DNA of 64,000 bases from Thinopyrum elongatum (Eukaryota; Streptophyta; Magnoliopsida; Poales; Poaceae), in assembly GCA_011799875.1 (NCBI GenBank), contig CM022299.1:209070070-209134069 (forward strand), in the 5' to 3' direction. The notes under the pieces were generated by a model, which was not told the origin of the DNA, did no database searches, and saw only the letters and a program-made list of their open reading frames with translations. Each line of letters opens with the position of its first letter. Within the stretch, counting starts at the first letter, position 1. A program made the translations under genes and the position numbers. Of the stretch, positions 44,329-54,994 are shown piece after piece.

Positions 44329-46445
44329 TGTAGGAGATATGCCCTAGAGGCAGTAACAACAGTTATTTTGTATCTCCTGGTTTGTAATGAAAGTTTATGT
44401 TCCATGCTATAACTGCTGTGGCTCCTGAGCCCGTATATCCATAAAGGCTCTGAGGAAAACCCATGTGCACGTGTGGGATAATAAACAGTGATATGTATTC
44501 CTAGTCATGCCTCTAAGACTAGCTCAAGTATTGCATGATGATTATGTTTTCCTGATCATGGGCATGTCTATGCCAGCAATTTTGAGAGCACAATTGATGG
44601 TAGAACACTTGTGTTGAATCAACCCGAATTGTTGTTATGCTATGAGATTCTTTCGTCACAAGTTTATGGTTTATAACACAGAGAAGTTAATGTTTGCATA
44701 ATTCCTTAGACCATGAGAGTATCGAGTTCCTTCATACTTGCTTCATGAACTTTGGGGTTTGTTAAACGTCATCCGTAACTGGGTGGCTATTACGGTGGCT
44801 TACGGGTTCACGGAAAAGTATGGCAAGTAACGAGATAGCTCAAGATTGGGATTTGCTCCTCCGACGATGGAGAGATATACTCGGGCCCTCTCGGTGTTAC
44901 GGTATCCATCATCGTCTGGCCAGACAACTTGTGATTTGATCATTAGGATGCCGGAACACGGAAACGAGAAAAGAGAACAAAACCGGTAACGAGGTAACTT
45001 GCATGATGGACAAATTGTTGATCCACAGGAATGCAATAAATCTCACCTCGGGTGTTTGTGACATATTGCGAAGCAACAGGAATAGCTCACGGCAACTGGA
45101 GGTCACTCGAATATTCATTCGTGTGGGTATAGGGGTCAATATGGGTGTCCACGGCTCCGATGTTGATCATTGATCGGAAGGGGTTCCAGGTCATGTCTAT
45201 GCTTCACCGAACCTATAGGGTCACACGCTTAAGGGTCATCTATCTGCTGAATACTAGACAGGGAGTCTGAGAGAAAATCACCGAAAAAGTTTCGGACACC
45301 GAAAAAGTTTTGGACAGCGGAAAGGTTCCGCAAAGAGGTCACCAGATGAGTTCCGGTGAAACTGAAAAGTTGTTTCAGAGGATACCATAAAGTCAAATTG
45401 TTTTCGGCACATGCCTGATAATTCTTGGAGGGTGCCAGAATCATTCTGGAAACTTCTGGGAATTTTCTGGAAGAAAAACCGGAAATGTTTCGGAGCTGCC
45501 GGAACCGCTTCAGATGCTTTTCGCAGATGAAAATCACTAATCTGGAATTGTTCCAGAACGCATTGAAAATTATTTTAGTGGGTACTGGAATTGTTCTAAG
45601 CCCACATAAATATTTTCAGTTTGAACGGACGCTGAAAAATGTCGTCATGAATAGTGAAAGTGCTTTTTGGATAATTTTTTGGAAGCCACCTTTTAGTGCT
45701 TTTGCTAAAGGCTTCTAGAAGGGCTTGGGGGGCCATGAGAGCCCCTCATGGGGGCCCCCCTAGGGGTGGCCGGCCAAGGAAGGGGGAGCTCCTTGGAGCT
45801 CCACATGGCATCCCAAGTTTACCCTTATGCCCATGAGGTGTGACCTAATGCATGGGTTTTTGGTAATTAGTGGAGGAGCCCTACCCCTTGGCTTTCCTAT
45901 AAATAGAGGAGATGGGGGCTGCCATCTCTTCATCCCTTGCTCTCATACACATGCCATGCATTATCTGGCTTCTTCTCTCCCTCTCATGAAAAGAGTTTCG
46001 TAGAGCCGAAAGGCTGTCTGGGTTCCGGCAGGAACTAGTTCTGGACGGCGAAGCCCTGCCGGATAGCTGACACCGTATGTGTGCAACCCCGTAGAGAGGT
46101 CGTAGTTTCGGTCTTTTGCCTGAGGGGCTGTTCGAGTGTCCTCCCGAAGGGCTATCCGAGTCTCCGTTCGAGTTTCGAGGGTCCTCCCGAAGGGCTGTCC
46201 GCGACATCGTCCGGGGGACTGTCCGACCGCCTCCCGAAGGGCTGTCCGACGAGGGAGTACATCCTCGCGGTTGGGAGGTTGTAAATCCTAGCTGCGGGGA
46301 TCTGCACCAACGATCTCCACCAACTCTTCTTCCGCTGCGCTTCGAGTCGGTACGGATCAGATCAAACCTTGTATGCAGTCTCCATAGTGGTCCTGGGCGT
46401 GCTCGCTATACCAAAAAATTTTGTTTTCTGTCGCGTCCCCTTACA
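44329..46445 (+). repeat. 5' LTR of Copia element
   Basis: TG...CA ends (TGTAGGAGAT to CCCCTTACA). The TATA box TATAAATA is at 45898-45905. Several GGGCTGTCCG repeats occur between 46120 and 46250 in the transcribed part. Confidence 0.95.
45898..45905 (+). promoter_or_regulatory. TATA box of Copia 5' LTR
   Basis: TATAAATA followed by GAGGAGATGGGGG is a canonical plant core promoter position about 550 bp before the LTR end. The same box is at 53395-53402 in the 3' LTR. Confidence 0.8.
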
Positions 46446-46446
46446 G

Positions 46447-46460
46447 TGGCATCAAGAGCC
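46447..46460 (+). other. Primer binding site of Copia element
   Basis: TGGCATCAAGAGCC begins one base after the LTR. It resembles the initiator tRNA-Met site (TGGTATCAGAGCC) with a substitution and an extra base. Confidence 0.65.
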
Positions 46461-47827
46461 GTGCTATGCGTAGATGCAGGTTACGATCTAGAATACATGG
46501 AGATGTATGGGTATTGCATAATATAATTTTGGAGTAGATGAGATCTATTGCTGAAAATTATTTATGCGGGTGACAGATGAAATCTGTTACCCGACGTTCT
46601 TGTTGCTTCCCTAGAATTTGCGTTTGCTCAATCTCGAGACAGCATGGTGGAATTTGACAAAGTTCTGGCAATCCGTGATCCTGATTGATCATGGAAGTGC
46701 TATCAGTTCTTTGGGTTCTGCCATAGTCAAAATAAAGATGAAATTCGCAGATGAAAGGGCATTGCAGATATGATCTGCACGGGGGTCATGCGTATGACGA
46801 AGTTTAGTATGGGGCTCGAGATTTAATTATCTCGTGTTTCATACACCCCGAGATGTTAATCTAGCAACATGAATAATCATACTTGATGATAAAACGTTGG
46901 TAGCTGTGGTTTGAGTAAAAACCTTAGAAGCCACGTAAAATAAAATTTTGCATAAACCGATTAGAGGCGTCTAACTTGGTTTTGCAGGATGTTTTGCATG
47001 TGATGTGGTATAGCAATGCTCATATTCAATTTGATTATGTATGAGATGACTATATGATGTAATTAACATGACCTGCGTGTCATGATTCGGCATGATGGCT
47101 GGAGCCATATGATTGCACTTTAATGACCTGCGTGTCAACCTTAAGTAATGCATTTATTTTATCTTGCTATGGAGATAGCAATATTATCTGGTGCATCAAC
47201 AAGGTGGTGGCAATCTTCGCGAAGGTGAACACCGAAGCGAATGCCGAAGACGAAGAAATGAAAGACTTCTCCGTCAGAAGAGGCTATACCATATCATGCT
47301 ATTATGAATTGCTTGAGATGTTTATCCCTCTTGATGCACCCTTCTTGATTGCGCGGTAGTCGCTTTTTTTTTTAGGGTGATCTCTCACTTAAAATATCAA
47401 GTAGTTAGTGTTCTCCCAAGTGTAGCACCGTCACGGCACCTAACTTTTCGGGGTACCACATGGACACATGGGTACGAACGATTAGGGAAATGTGAGGCGG
47501 GTGAGTTGAGACCTCGCAGCAAGATCACTTGGTTGTCTTGACGTTCTGGAGGAGCGTCCTGAGCTCGGAACACGCCCATCGAAAGATGAACAAGAGTCAC
47601 ATAGAGATGTGATTGGCAAGTTGGCCTACCAATTGAAATTCTCGTCACTTGAGATGGACACATCCTTGGCGTTGGTTTTCAATTTGGATCTTGAATCACT
47701 CACAATCAATTTTGAGAGATATTGATTTGAGTGGGAGCGCACTTTAGAATAAACTAGTTTATTCACTAGTGCAAATTTCATTATAAACAAAGTCTAAGTG
47801 AAACCTGTGTTTTCCGTTGTAGATCAA
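46461..47827 (+). other. Untranslated leader of Copia element
   Basis: About 1.35 kb without a coding region. Small open frames on either strand have no domain. The leader ends in TTTCCGTTGTAGATCAA directly before the gag ATG. Confidence 0.7.
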
Positions 47828-50800
47828 ATGGCTCGCAACACCGCGTTCAACTTAGGCCCGATGTTAGAGAAAGAGAAGTTAACTACGACTGGAAACAACT
47901 ATGCGGACTGGGTCCGCAACCTGAGGATTGTCCTCAGGAGCGCTAAGAAACTGTATGTGCTTGAAAATGCTCTTCCAGCTAAACCAGCGGCAGAGGCCCC
48001 GGAAGATGAACAAAATGTCTGGGCCACTAAGGATGATGATCACAACTTAGTGCAGTGCCTCATGCTAACTTGCATGTGTACAGACCTTCAAAAACGTTTT
48101 GAATTCCATAAACCCCGTGATATGATCCGGGAATTGGATGCTTTGTACAAGGAAACCGCAAAGTCTGAACGATTTGATATCATGAAGGCTTTGATGGATT
48201 GCAAGATGGCTGAGGGTAGTTCAGTTGGCGAACACGTGGTCAAAATGATTGGCTATGCTGAAAGGCTTAAAACCCTGGAATTTCCACTTCCACCTGGCCA
48301 TACGATGGACATGTTGCTTTCTTCACTCCCCCCGTCTTACGACGGTTTTGTATTAAACTACAACATGAGTGGGATGGAGAAGGAACCGGAAGAGGTGCTC
48401 ACCATGCTGAAAACTGCAGAAGGAGGACTGCGGAAAAATCGCAAGCAAGTGTTGCTTGTGAATAAAACCGCCAGTTTCAAAAAGAAGAAAGGCAAGCCAA
48501 AGAAGGGCAAGGGCGCCGGTAAGACCGGCTCCCAAAGCAACTCTAAGGGTGGGGCCAAGAATGAAACTGAGTGCTTCTACTGCAAGGGCACAGGACACTG
48601 GAAGAGAAACTGCAAGAAGTATCTGGAAGATAAGAAGTCTGGGAAAACCGGAAAAGGTATAATTGTTATACAAGTTAATGTCATTGACGTTTTGCTTGCT
48701 AGCAAAAATTCTAAGTCTTGGGTATTTGATACCGGATCGGTTGCTCACATTTGCAACTCGATACAGGGGCTTCAGAAGGTGCGCAAGCTGGCAAAGAATG
48801 AAGTCGTGATGCGCGTCGGGAACGGCGCTGGGATCGCCGCTCAAGCCGTCGGCATTATGCCTCTACGTCTCCCTTCAGGATTTATCTTAGAACTAAGTAA
48901 CTGTTATTTTGTTCCACTGTTGTGTAGAAGCATTATCTCCGGATCATGCTTAGTACACGATGGGTATTCGTACAAGTCTGAGAACAATGGTTGTTCACTT
49001 TATTGTAAGGATATGTTTTATGGATTTGCACCCATTGTTGGGGGCCTTTTCATACTAAATCTTGAATGTGGAAATGATGTCTTTAACGTGAATGCTAAAC
49101 GCCTTAAGAAGGCTGATACCACCACCACTTTCTTGTGGCACTGTCGGCTTGGCCACATCGGAAAGAAACGCATGCAAAGACTCCATAAAGATGGAGTTTT
49201 ACCGTCCCTTGATTTTGAATCATGTGACACATGTGAAGCTTGCTTGATGGGCAAAATGACCAAGACGCCGTTCACGGGTCATCCTGAACGGGCGGGTGAA
49301 TTATTGGAAATAATACATAGTGATGTATGTGGTCTAATGAACACGGCCGCACGGGGTGGGTATTTTTACTTCGTGACTTTTACTGATGATTTAAGTCGGT
49401 ATGGCTATATCTACTTGATGAAGCATAAGTCGGAAACCTTTGAAAAGTTCAAAGAATTTCAGAATGAGGTAGAAAATCATCGTGACAAAAAGATTAAGTT
49501 TCTGCGGTCTGATCGCGGAGGCGAGTATCTTAGTCATGAGTTTGGCCAACATTTGAGTGACCGTGGAATCGTTTCACAGCTTACGCCTCCCGGAACTCCA
49601 CAGAGAAACGGAGTATCGAAACGACGTAACCGAACCTTGTTGGACATGGTAAGGTCGATGATGTCTCTTACAGATCTACCAATATCTTTTTGGGGTCACG
49701 CACTACTCACTGCCGCTTATACATTAAACAGAGCACCGTCTAAGTCTGTTGAGACGACACCACATGAGATGTGGAAAGGGAAGAAACCCAGTGTGTCGCA
49801 TCTCAAAATTTGGGGTTGTGAAGCGTATGTAAAACGTTTACAACCAAGCAAACTTGATCCCAGATCAGACAAATGTTACTTTGTAGGTTATCCCAATGTA
49901 ACCATTGGGTATTCTTTCTACCACCCGTCCGATAACAAAGTGTTTGTTGCCAAAGATGGACACTTTCTTGAGAAAGAGTTTCTCGCTAAAGAAGCAAGTG
50001 GGAGGACAGTACAACTTAATGAGATTAGTGAATCTTTGGCAACCGTTGATATGGCTAAAGAACCGGAAGAAATTCCGCTAATTATCCCTACAACTGAGCC
50101 GGAAGTTGTCGCATATGATGCGGAGACTTCAGACAATGTTGTAACTGAACCGCGCAGATCAGGTAGGGCTATCCAGCCACCTGAATGGTTTCATAACGAA
50201 ATCTTCATTCTTGAAGACGATGAACCTGCGCACTACAAGGAAGCGATGGCGGGGCCCAGCTCAAAAGAATGGCACAAGGCCATGAGATCCGAAATGGAAT
50301 CCATGTACAAAAACCAAGTTTGGAACTTGGAAGAACTTCCAGAAGGAGTAAAGCCGATTGGTTGTAAATGGATTTTCAAAAAGAAGACGGACGCGGATGG
50401 TAACATTACTATCCACAAAGCTAGACTTGTCGCGAAAGGGTTCACGCAAGTTCCAGGAGTGGACTACGACGAGACTTTCTCGCCCGTAGCTATGCTTAGG
50501 TCTGTTCGGATATTACTAGCAATTGCTGCTTATTTCGATTATGAAATATGGCAGATGGATGTCAAAACGGCTTTCCTAAATGGAAACCTCAAAGAGGATG
50601 TATATATGATACAGCCAGAAGGTTTTGTCATTCATGAGGATGCTGGAAAGGTATGCAAACTTCAGAAAGCCATTTATGGTCTGAAGCAAGCGTCAAGGAG
50701 CTGGAACATTCGTTTTGATGAAGTGGTCAAAGAGTTTGGCTTCATCAGGAATGACGAAGAATCTTGTGTTTACAAGAAGTTTAGTGGGAGCGCAAAAGCA

Positions 50801-51793
50801 TTTCTAATCTTGTATGTGGATGACATATTGTTGATTGGAAATGACATGAATTTTCTTAGCAAAATAAAAGACTCATTGAAGAAAAGGTTTTCAATGAAAG
50901 ACTTAGGCGAAGCGGCATATGTATTGGGCATCAGAATCTATAGAGATAGATCAAAACGCCTGATAGCGCTTAGCCAAAGCATGTACATTGACAAGGTGTT
51001 GAAAAGGTTCAACATGGAGAACTCCAAGAAAGGCCTACTCCCCATGTCACCTGGCACAGTGCTTTGCAAGAATCAGAGTCCTCGAACTCTCGATGAGCGA
51101 GTACAAATGAATGATGTTCCATATGCCTCGGCAGTTGGTTCTATTATGTATGCCATGCTATGTACAAGACCGGATGTTTCCTATGCGCTAAGTGTTAGCA
51201 GCCGGTACCAAAGTGATCCTGGATTGGAACACTGGGCCGCAGTCAAGGGTATTCTTAAGTACCTCAGACGGACCAAGGATTTACTCCTTGTGTACGGAGG
51301 TGATGAAGAGCTCATTGTAAGTGGTTACACTGATGCAGGCTTCATGACTGACCCAGATGACTTCAAATCTCAATCAGGCTATGTTTTCATATTGAACGGT
51401 GGTGCAGTTGATTGGAAAAGTTCCAAACAGAAGACTGTGGCGGATTCTACAACGGAGGCGGAGTATGTTGCCGCTTCAGAAGCCTCCAAGGAGGCGGTTT
51501 GGATCAAGCAATTTCTTGAAGACCTTGGTGTGGTTTCTAGTGCCCAGGACCCGGTGGAGATCTATTGTGATAATAGTGGCGCCGTGGCTCAGGCAAGGGA
51601 GCCAAATTCGCACCATAAGACAAGACATATTCAACGCAAATATAAACTCATTCGACATCATGTCGAAGAGGGTTTAGTGAAAGTACGCAAAGTTCACACG
51701 AATCTGAATGTGTCAGACCCGATGACGAAGCCTCTACCACGAGCAAAGCATGAGCAACACCGGATAGCCATTGGTGTTAGGGAAGCCATGTAA
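47828..51793 (+). CDS. Copia gag-pol polyprotein
   Basis: One frame of 1321 codons starts at MARNTAFNLGP. An ATG 30 bases upstream is in frame, but the usual family start is this one. Order: gag (residues 1-260) with zinc knuckle CFYCKGTGHWKRNC; protease with WVFDTGSVAHIC; integrase with zinc finger (WHCRLGH ... CDTCEAC), Asp in IHSDVCG and in LRSDRGGEYLS; reverse transcriptase with catalytic LYVDDILLIGND; RNase H with GYTDAG, TTEAEYVAA and YCDNSGA. The integrase Glu expected in NGVxERRNRTL is Lys (codon AAA at 49619-49621; NGVSKRRNRTL). The frame is otherwise complete to the stop at 51791. Confidence 0.95.
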   Translation: MARNTAFNLGPMLEKEKLTTTGNNYADWVRNLRIVLRSAKKLYVLENALPAKPAAEAPEDEQNVWATKDDDHNLVQCLMLTCMCTDLQKRFEFHKPRDMIRELDALYKETAKSERFDIMKALMDCKMAEGSSVGEHVVKMIGYAERLKTLEFPLPPGHTMDMLLSSLPPSYDGFVLNYNMSGMEKEPEEVLTMLKTAEGGLRKNRKQVLLVNKTASFKKKKGKPKKGKGAGKTGSQSNSKGGAKNETECFYCKGTGHWKRNCKKYLEDKKSGKTGKGIIVIQVNVIDVLLASKNSKSWVFDTGSVAHICNSIQGLQKVRKLAKNEVVMRVGNGAGIAAQAVGIMPLRLPSGFILELSNCYFVPLLCRSIISGSCLVHDGYSYKSENNGCSLYCKDMFYGFAPIVGGLFILNLECGNDVFNVNAKRLKKADTTTTFLWHCRLGHIGKKRMQRLHKDGVLPSLDFESCDTCEACLMGKMTKTPFTGHPERAGELLEIIHSDVCGLMNTAARGGYFYFVTFTDDLSRYGYIYLMKHKSETFEKFKEFQNEVENHRDKKIKFLRSDRGGEYLSHEFGQHLSDRGIVSQLTPPGTPQRNGVSKRRNRTLLDMVRSMMSLTDLPISFWGHALLTAAYTLNRAPSKSVETTPHEMWKGKKPSVSHLKIWGCEAYVKRLQPSKLDPRSDKCYFVGYPNVTIGYSFYHPSDNKVFVAKDGHFLEKEFLAKEASGRTVQLNEISESLATVDMAKEPEEIPLIIPTTEPEVVAYDAETSDNVVTEPRRSGRAIQPPEWFHNEIFILEDDEPAHYKEAMAGPSSKEWHKAMRSEMESMYKNQVWNLEELPEGVKPIGCKWIFKKKTDADGNITIHKARLVAKGFTQVPGVDYDETFSPVAMLRSVRILLAIAAYFDYEIWQMDVKTAFLNGNLKEDVYMIQPEGFVIHEDAGKVCKLQKAIYGLKQASRSWNIRFDEVVKEFGFIRNDEESCVYKKFSGSAKAFLILYVDDILLIGNDMNFLSKIKDSLKKRFSMKDLGEAAYVLGIRIYRDRSKRLIALSQSMYIDKVLKRFNMENSKKGLLPMSPGTVLCKNQSPRTLDERVQMNDVPYASAVGSIMYAMLCTRPDVSYALSVSSRYQSDPGLEHWAAVKGILKYLRRTKDLLLVYGGDEELIVSGYTDAGFMTDPDDFKSQSGYVFILNGGAVDWKSSKQKTVADSTTEAEYVAASEASKEAVWIKQFLEDLGVVSSAQDPVEIYCDNSGAVAQAREPNSHHKTRHIQRKYKLIRHHVEEGLVKVRKVHTNLNVSDPMTKPLPRAKHEQHRIAIGVREAM

Positions 51794-51810
51794 CTGGATT
51801 ATGACTCTAG

Positions 51811-51824
51811 TGCAAGTGGGAGTC
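51811..51824 (+). other. Polypurine tract of Copia element
   Basis: TGCAAGTGGGAGTC directly before the 3' LTR is the plus-strand primer site typical of copia elements. Confidence 0.75.
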
Positions 51825-53942
51825 TGTAGGAGATATGCCCTAGAGGCAGTAACAACAGTTATTTTGTATCTCCTGGTTTGTAATGAAAGTTTATGTTCCA
51901 TGCTATAACTGCTGTGGCTCCTGAGCCCGTATATCCATAAAGGCTCTGAGGAAAACACATGTGCACGTGTGGGATAATAAACAGTGATATGTATTCCTAG
52001 TCATGCCTCTAAGACTAGCTCAAGTATTGCATGATGATTATGTTTTCCTGATCATGGGCATGTCTATGCCAGCAATTTTGAGAGCACAATTGATGGTAGA
52101 ACACTTGTGTTGAATCAACCCGAATTGTTGTTATGCTATGAGATTCTTTCGTCACAAGTTTATGGTTTATAACACAGAGAAGTTAATGTTTGCATAATTC
52201 CTTAGACCATGAGAGTATCGAGTTCCTTCATACTTGCTTCATGAACTTTGGGGTTTGTTAAACGTCATCCGTAACTGGGTGGCTATTACGGCGGCTTACG
52301 GGTTCACGGAAAAGTATGGCAAGTAACGAGATAGCTCAAGATTGGGATTTGCTCCTCCGACGATGGAGAGATATACTCGGGCCCTCTCGGTGTTACGGTA
52401 TCCATCATCGTCTGGCCAGACAACTTGTGATTTGATCATTGGGATGCCGGAACATGGAAACGAGAAAAGAGAACAAAACCGGTAACGAGGTAACTTGCAT
52501 GATGGACAAATTGTTGATCCACAGGAATGCAATAAATCTCACCTCGGGTGTTTGTGACATATTGCGAAGCAACAGGAATAGCTCACGGCAACTGGAGGTT
52601 CACTCGAATATTCATTCGTGTGGGTATAGGGGTCAATATGGGTGTCCACGGCTCCGATGTTGATCATTGATCGGAAGGGGTTCCAGGTCATGTCTATGCT
52701 TCACCGAACCTATAGGGTCACACGCTTAAGGGTCATCTATCTGCTGAATACTAGACAGGGAGTCTGAGAGAAAATCACCGAAAAAGTTTCGGACACCGAA
52801 AAAGTTTTGGACAGCGGAAAGGTTCCGCAAAGAGGTCACCAGATGAGTTCCGGTGAAACTGAAAAGTTGTTTCAGAGGATACCATAAAGTCAAATTGTTT
52901 TCGGCACATGCCTGATAATTCTTGGAGGGTGCCAGAATCATTCTGGAAACTTCTAGGAATTTTCTGGAAGAAAAACCGGAAATGTTTCGGAGCTGCCGGA
53001 ACCGCTTCAGATGCTTTTCGCAGATGAAAATCACTAATCTGGAATTGTTCCAGAACGCGTTGAAAATTATTTTAGTGGGTACTGGAATTGTTCTAAGCCC
53101 ACATAAATATTTTCAGTTTGAACGGACGCTGAAAAATGTCGTCATGAATAGTGAAAGTGCTTTTTGGATAATTTTTAGGAAGCCACCTTTTAGGGCTTTT
53201 GCTAAAGGCTTCTAGAAGGGCTTGGGGGGCCATGAGAGCCCCTCATGGGGGGTCCCCTAGGGGTGGCCGGCCAACGAAGGGGGAGCTCCTTGGAGCTCCA
53301 CATGGCATCCCAAGTTTACCCTTATGCCCATGAGGTGTGACCTAATGCATGGGTTTTTGGTAATTAGTGGAGGAGCCCTACCCCTTGGCTTTCCTATAAA
53401 TAGAGGAGATGGGGGCTGCCATCTCTTCATCCCTTGCTCTCATACACATGCCATGCATTATCTAGCTTCTTCTCTCCCTCTCACGAAAAGAGTTTCGTAG
53501 AGCCGAAAGGCTGTCTGGGTTCCGGCAGGAACTAGTTCTGGACGGCGAAGCCCTGCCGGATAGCTGACACCGTATGTGTGCAACCCCGTAGAGAGGTCGT
53601 AGTTTCGGTCTTTTGCCTGAGGGGCTGTTCGAGTGTCCTCCCGAAGGGCTGTCCGAGTCTCCGTTCGAGTTTCGAGGGTCCTCCCGAAGGGCTGTCCGCG
53701 ACATCGTCCGGGGGACTGTCCGACCGCCTCCCGAAGGGCTGTCCGACGAGGGAGTACATCCTCGCGGTTGGGAGGTTGTAAATCCTAGCTGCGGGGATCT
53801 GCACCAACGATCTCCACCGACTCTTCTTCCGCTGCGCTTCGAGTCGGTACGGATCAGATCAAACCTTGTATGCAGTCTCCATAGTGGTCCTGGGCGTGCT
53901 CGCTATACCGAAAATTTTTGTTTTCTGTCGCGTCCCCTTACA
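51825..53942 (+). repeat. 3' LTR of Copia element
   Basis: 2118 bp starting TGTAGGAGAT and ending CCCCTTACA, followed by the target duplication CCAAC. Confidence 0.95.
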
Positions 53943-53947
53943 CCAAC

Positions 53948-54814
53948 GGGCCAGGTCGGTCACGCGGCTTAGATGGGGCGGATCGCGGCAGCGAGCGGGT
54001 GATCAAGCCGATCGCACACGAGGTCGGGGACGCTGCTCAGCGGAGGTGGGGTGGCGGCGGAGTCCGAGATGAAGCCGGCGACGACGGACGGCGTGGGACG
54101 ACATGAGGACGAGCGCGTCAACACCGGCACCCGGGCTGCCAAAGCAGCGCCAACGCACAGGCAGCGAGGCCTGAACGACCAACGGAGCAGCGGCGCCTGA
54201 GCTTGAGGTAGCTGACGAGCCTGACGCAGCCGGCCCGACGCAGCCGGGGACGAGGCCGGCGAGGGAGTCCGTAGGGCCACCGTGCAGACGCGGCGAAGAC
54301 GGGTGGCGTGGATCGATAAGCGGGCCGGCGCGTGAACGACAGCTATGATGGGCCGCCGCATGGCGCGAGGCCGCCGGGTCGGGGCGATGCAGGTGTCCCG
54401 ATCGAAGAGTGCGGTGACGGCCGGCGTAAATCGACGAGCGGGCCGGTGCGCGGACGACGGCCGTGAAGGGCTGCCTGTCGCGCGAGGCCGCCGGGTCGGT
54501 GAAGAAGCCTGTCGGTTGCGCCGGTGTCGGAGTAGAGGCGCATGGGGGTCAACGGCGGCGGTGGGCGATGCAGACCGATCAAGCATAGATCGGAAAACCA
54601 AAAAGAAACCGCCAATCAAGGTGACCGGTGGGAGAGAGAAAAACCCGGATCAAGAGATCGGGAAAAAGACTCTCTAGGGCAGCCAGTCAACATGTCCGGC
54701 GGACGAACCCTTGGTACGGGCGGCGCGGCCCCAGGCGACGGTCATGGAGGCCGACCGCTTCAGGGCGGCGCACGGGTGCGGTGCGGCGGCGGCTAGGGTT
54801 TAGGATCGAGGTAA
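53948..54814 (-). other. Internal GC-rich region of copia-like element, 5' half
   Basis: No recognisable gene. On the minus strand it begins just after the primer site and is CG-rich, with repeats of CGACCCGGCGGCCTCGCGC (about 54360-54385 and 54475-54500). It is the continuation of 44323 across the Copia insertion. Confidence 0.55.
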
Positions 54815-54825
54815 GGCTGATACCA
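54815..54825 (-). other. Primer binding site of copia-like element
   Basis: TGGTATCAGCC on the minus strand abuts the end of the right LTR and resembles the initiator tRNA-Met site. Confidence 0.65.
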
Positions 54826-54981
54826 AGTTAGAAGGGAGAGAGGAATTTGATGGAATAGTTGTTGTATTGCTTGAGCCTCGAGCGCATATATATAGGAGTA
54901 CATGATCTACTTGGAGTACAAGACAAGCCAGAATATTTCCTAGTCTATCCTATGTTTCCAATCTAATCAATATACTCAACA
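54826..54981 (-). repeat. Right (5') LTR of copia-like element
   Basis: 156 bp, matching the left LTR with about ten differences by eye. The minus-strand 3' end is AACT rather than AACA. On its right lies TCCCCCGCAGTCA, a copy of the purine-tract side of the element. Confidence 0.7.
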
Positions 54982-54994
54982 TCCCCCGCAGTCA

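Larger units (their letters stand above)
44329..53942 (+). mobile_element. Nearly intact Ty1/copia retrotransposon
   Basis: LTRs of 2117 and 2118 bp differ at only about 15-20 positions by eye (about 99%). The target duplication CCAAC is at 44324-44328 and 53943-53947. One uninterrupted gag-pol frame is present. The LTR start TGTAGGAGATATGCCC is typical of abundant Triticeae copia families. It inserted recently into the GC-rich interior of the short-LTR copia-like element. The integrase active-site change described under the coding sequence probably stops it from integrating by itself. Confidence 0.95.
42865..54981 (-). mobile_element. Non-autonomous minus-strand copia-like element with short LTRs
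   Basis: A 155-bp LTR (42865-43019) and a 156-bp LTR (54826-54981) begin TGTTGAGTATATTGATTAG on the minus strand and carry a CCTATATATA box. After the right LTR on the minus strand comes TGGTATCAGCC (54825-54815), an initiator-Met-type primer site. Before the left LTR comes the purine tract GACTACGGGGGGA. The internal DNA (43020-44323 plus 53948-54814, about 2.2 kb) is GC-rich and codes for nothing I recognise. The right LTR is also followed by a second copy of the purine-tract side, and no clean target duplication is seen. Confidence 0.7.

Noticed and set aside
46141..46260. Four GGGCTGTCCG repeats as a separate element
   Set aside because: Present identically placed in both Copia LTRs, so simply part of the LTR.
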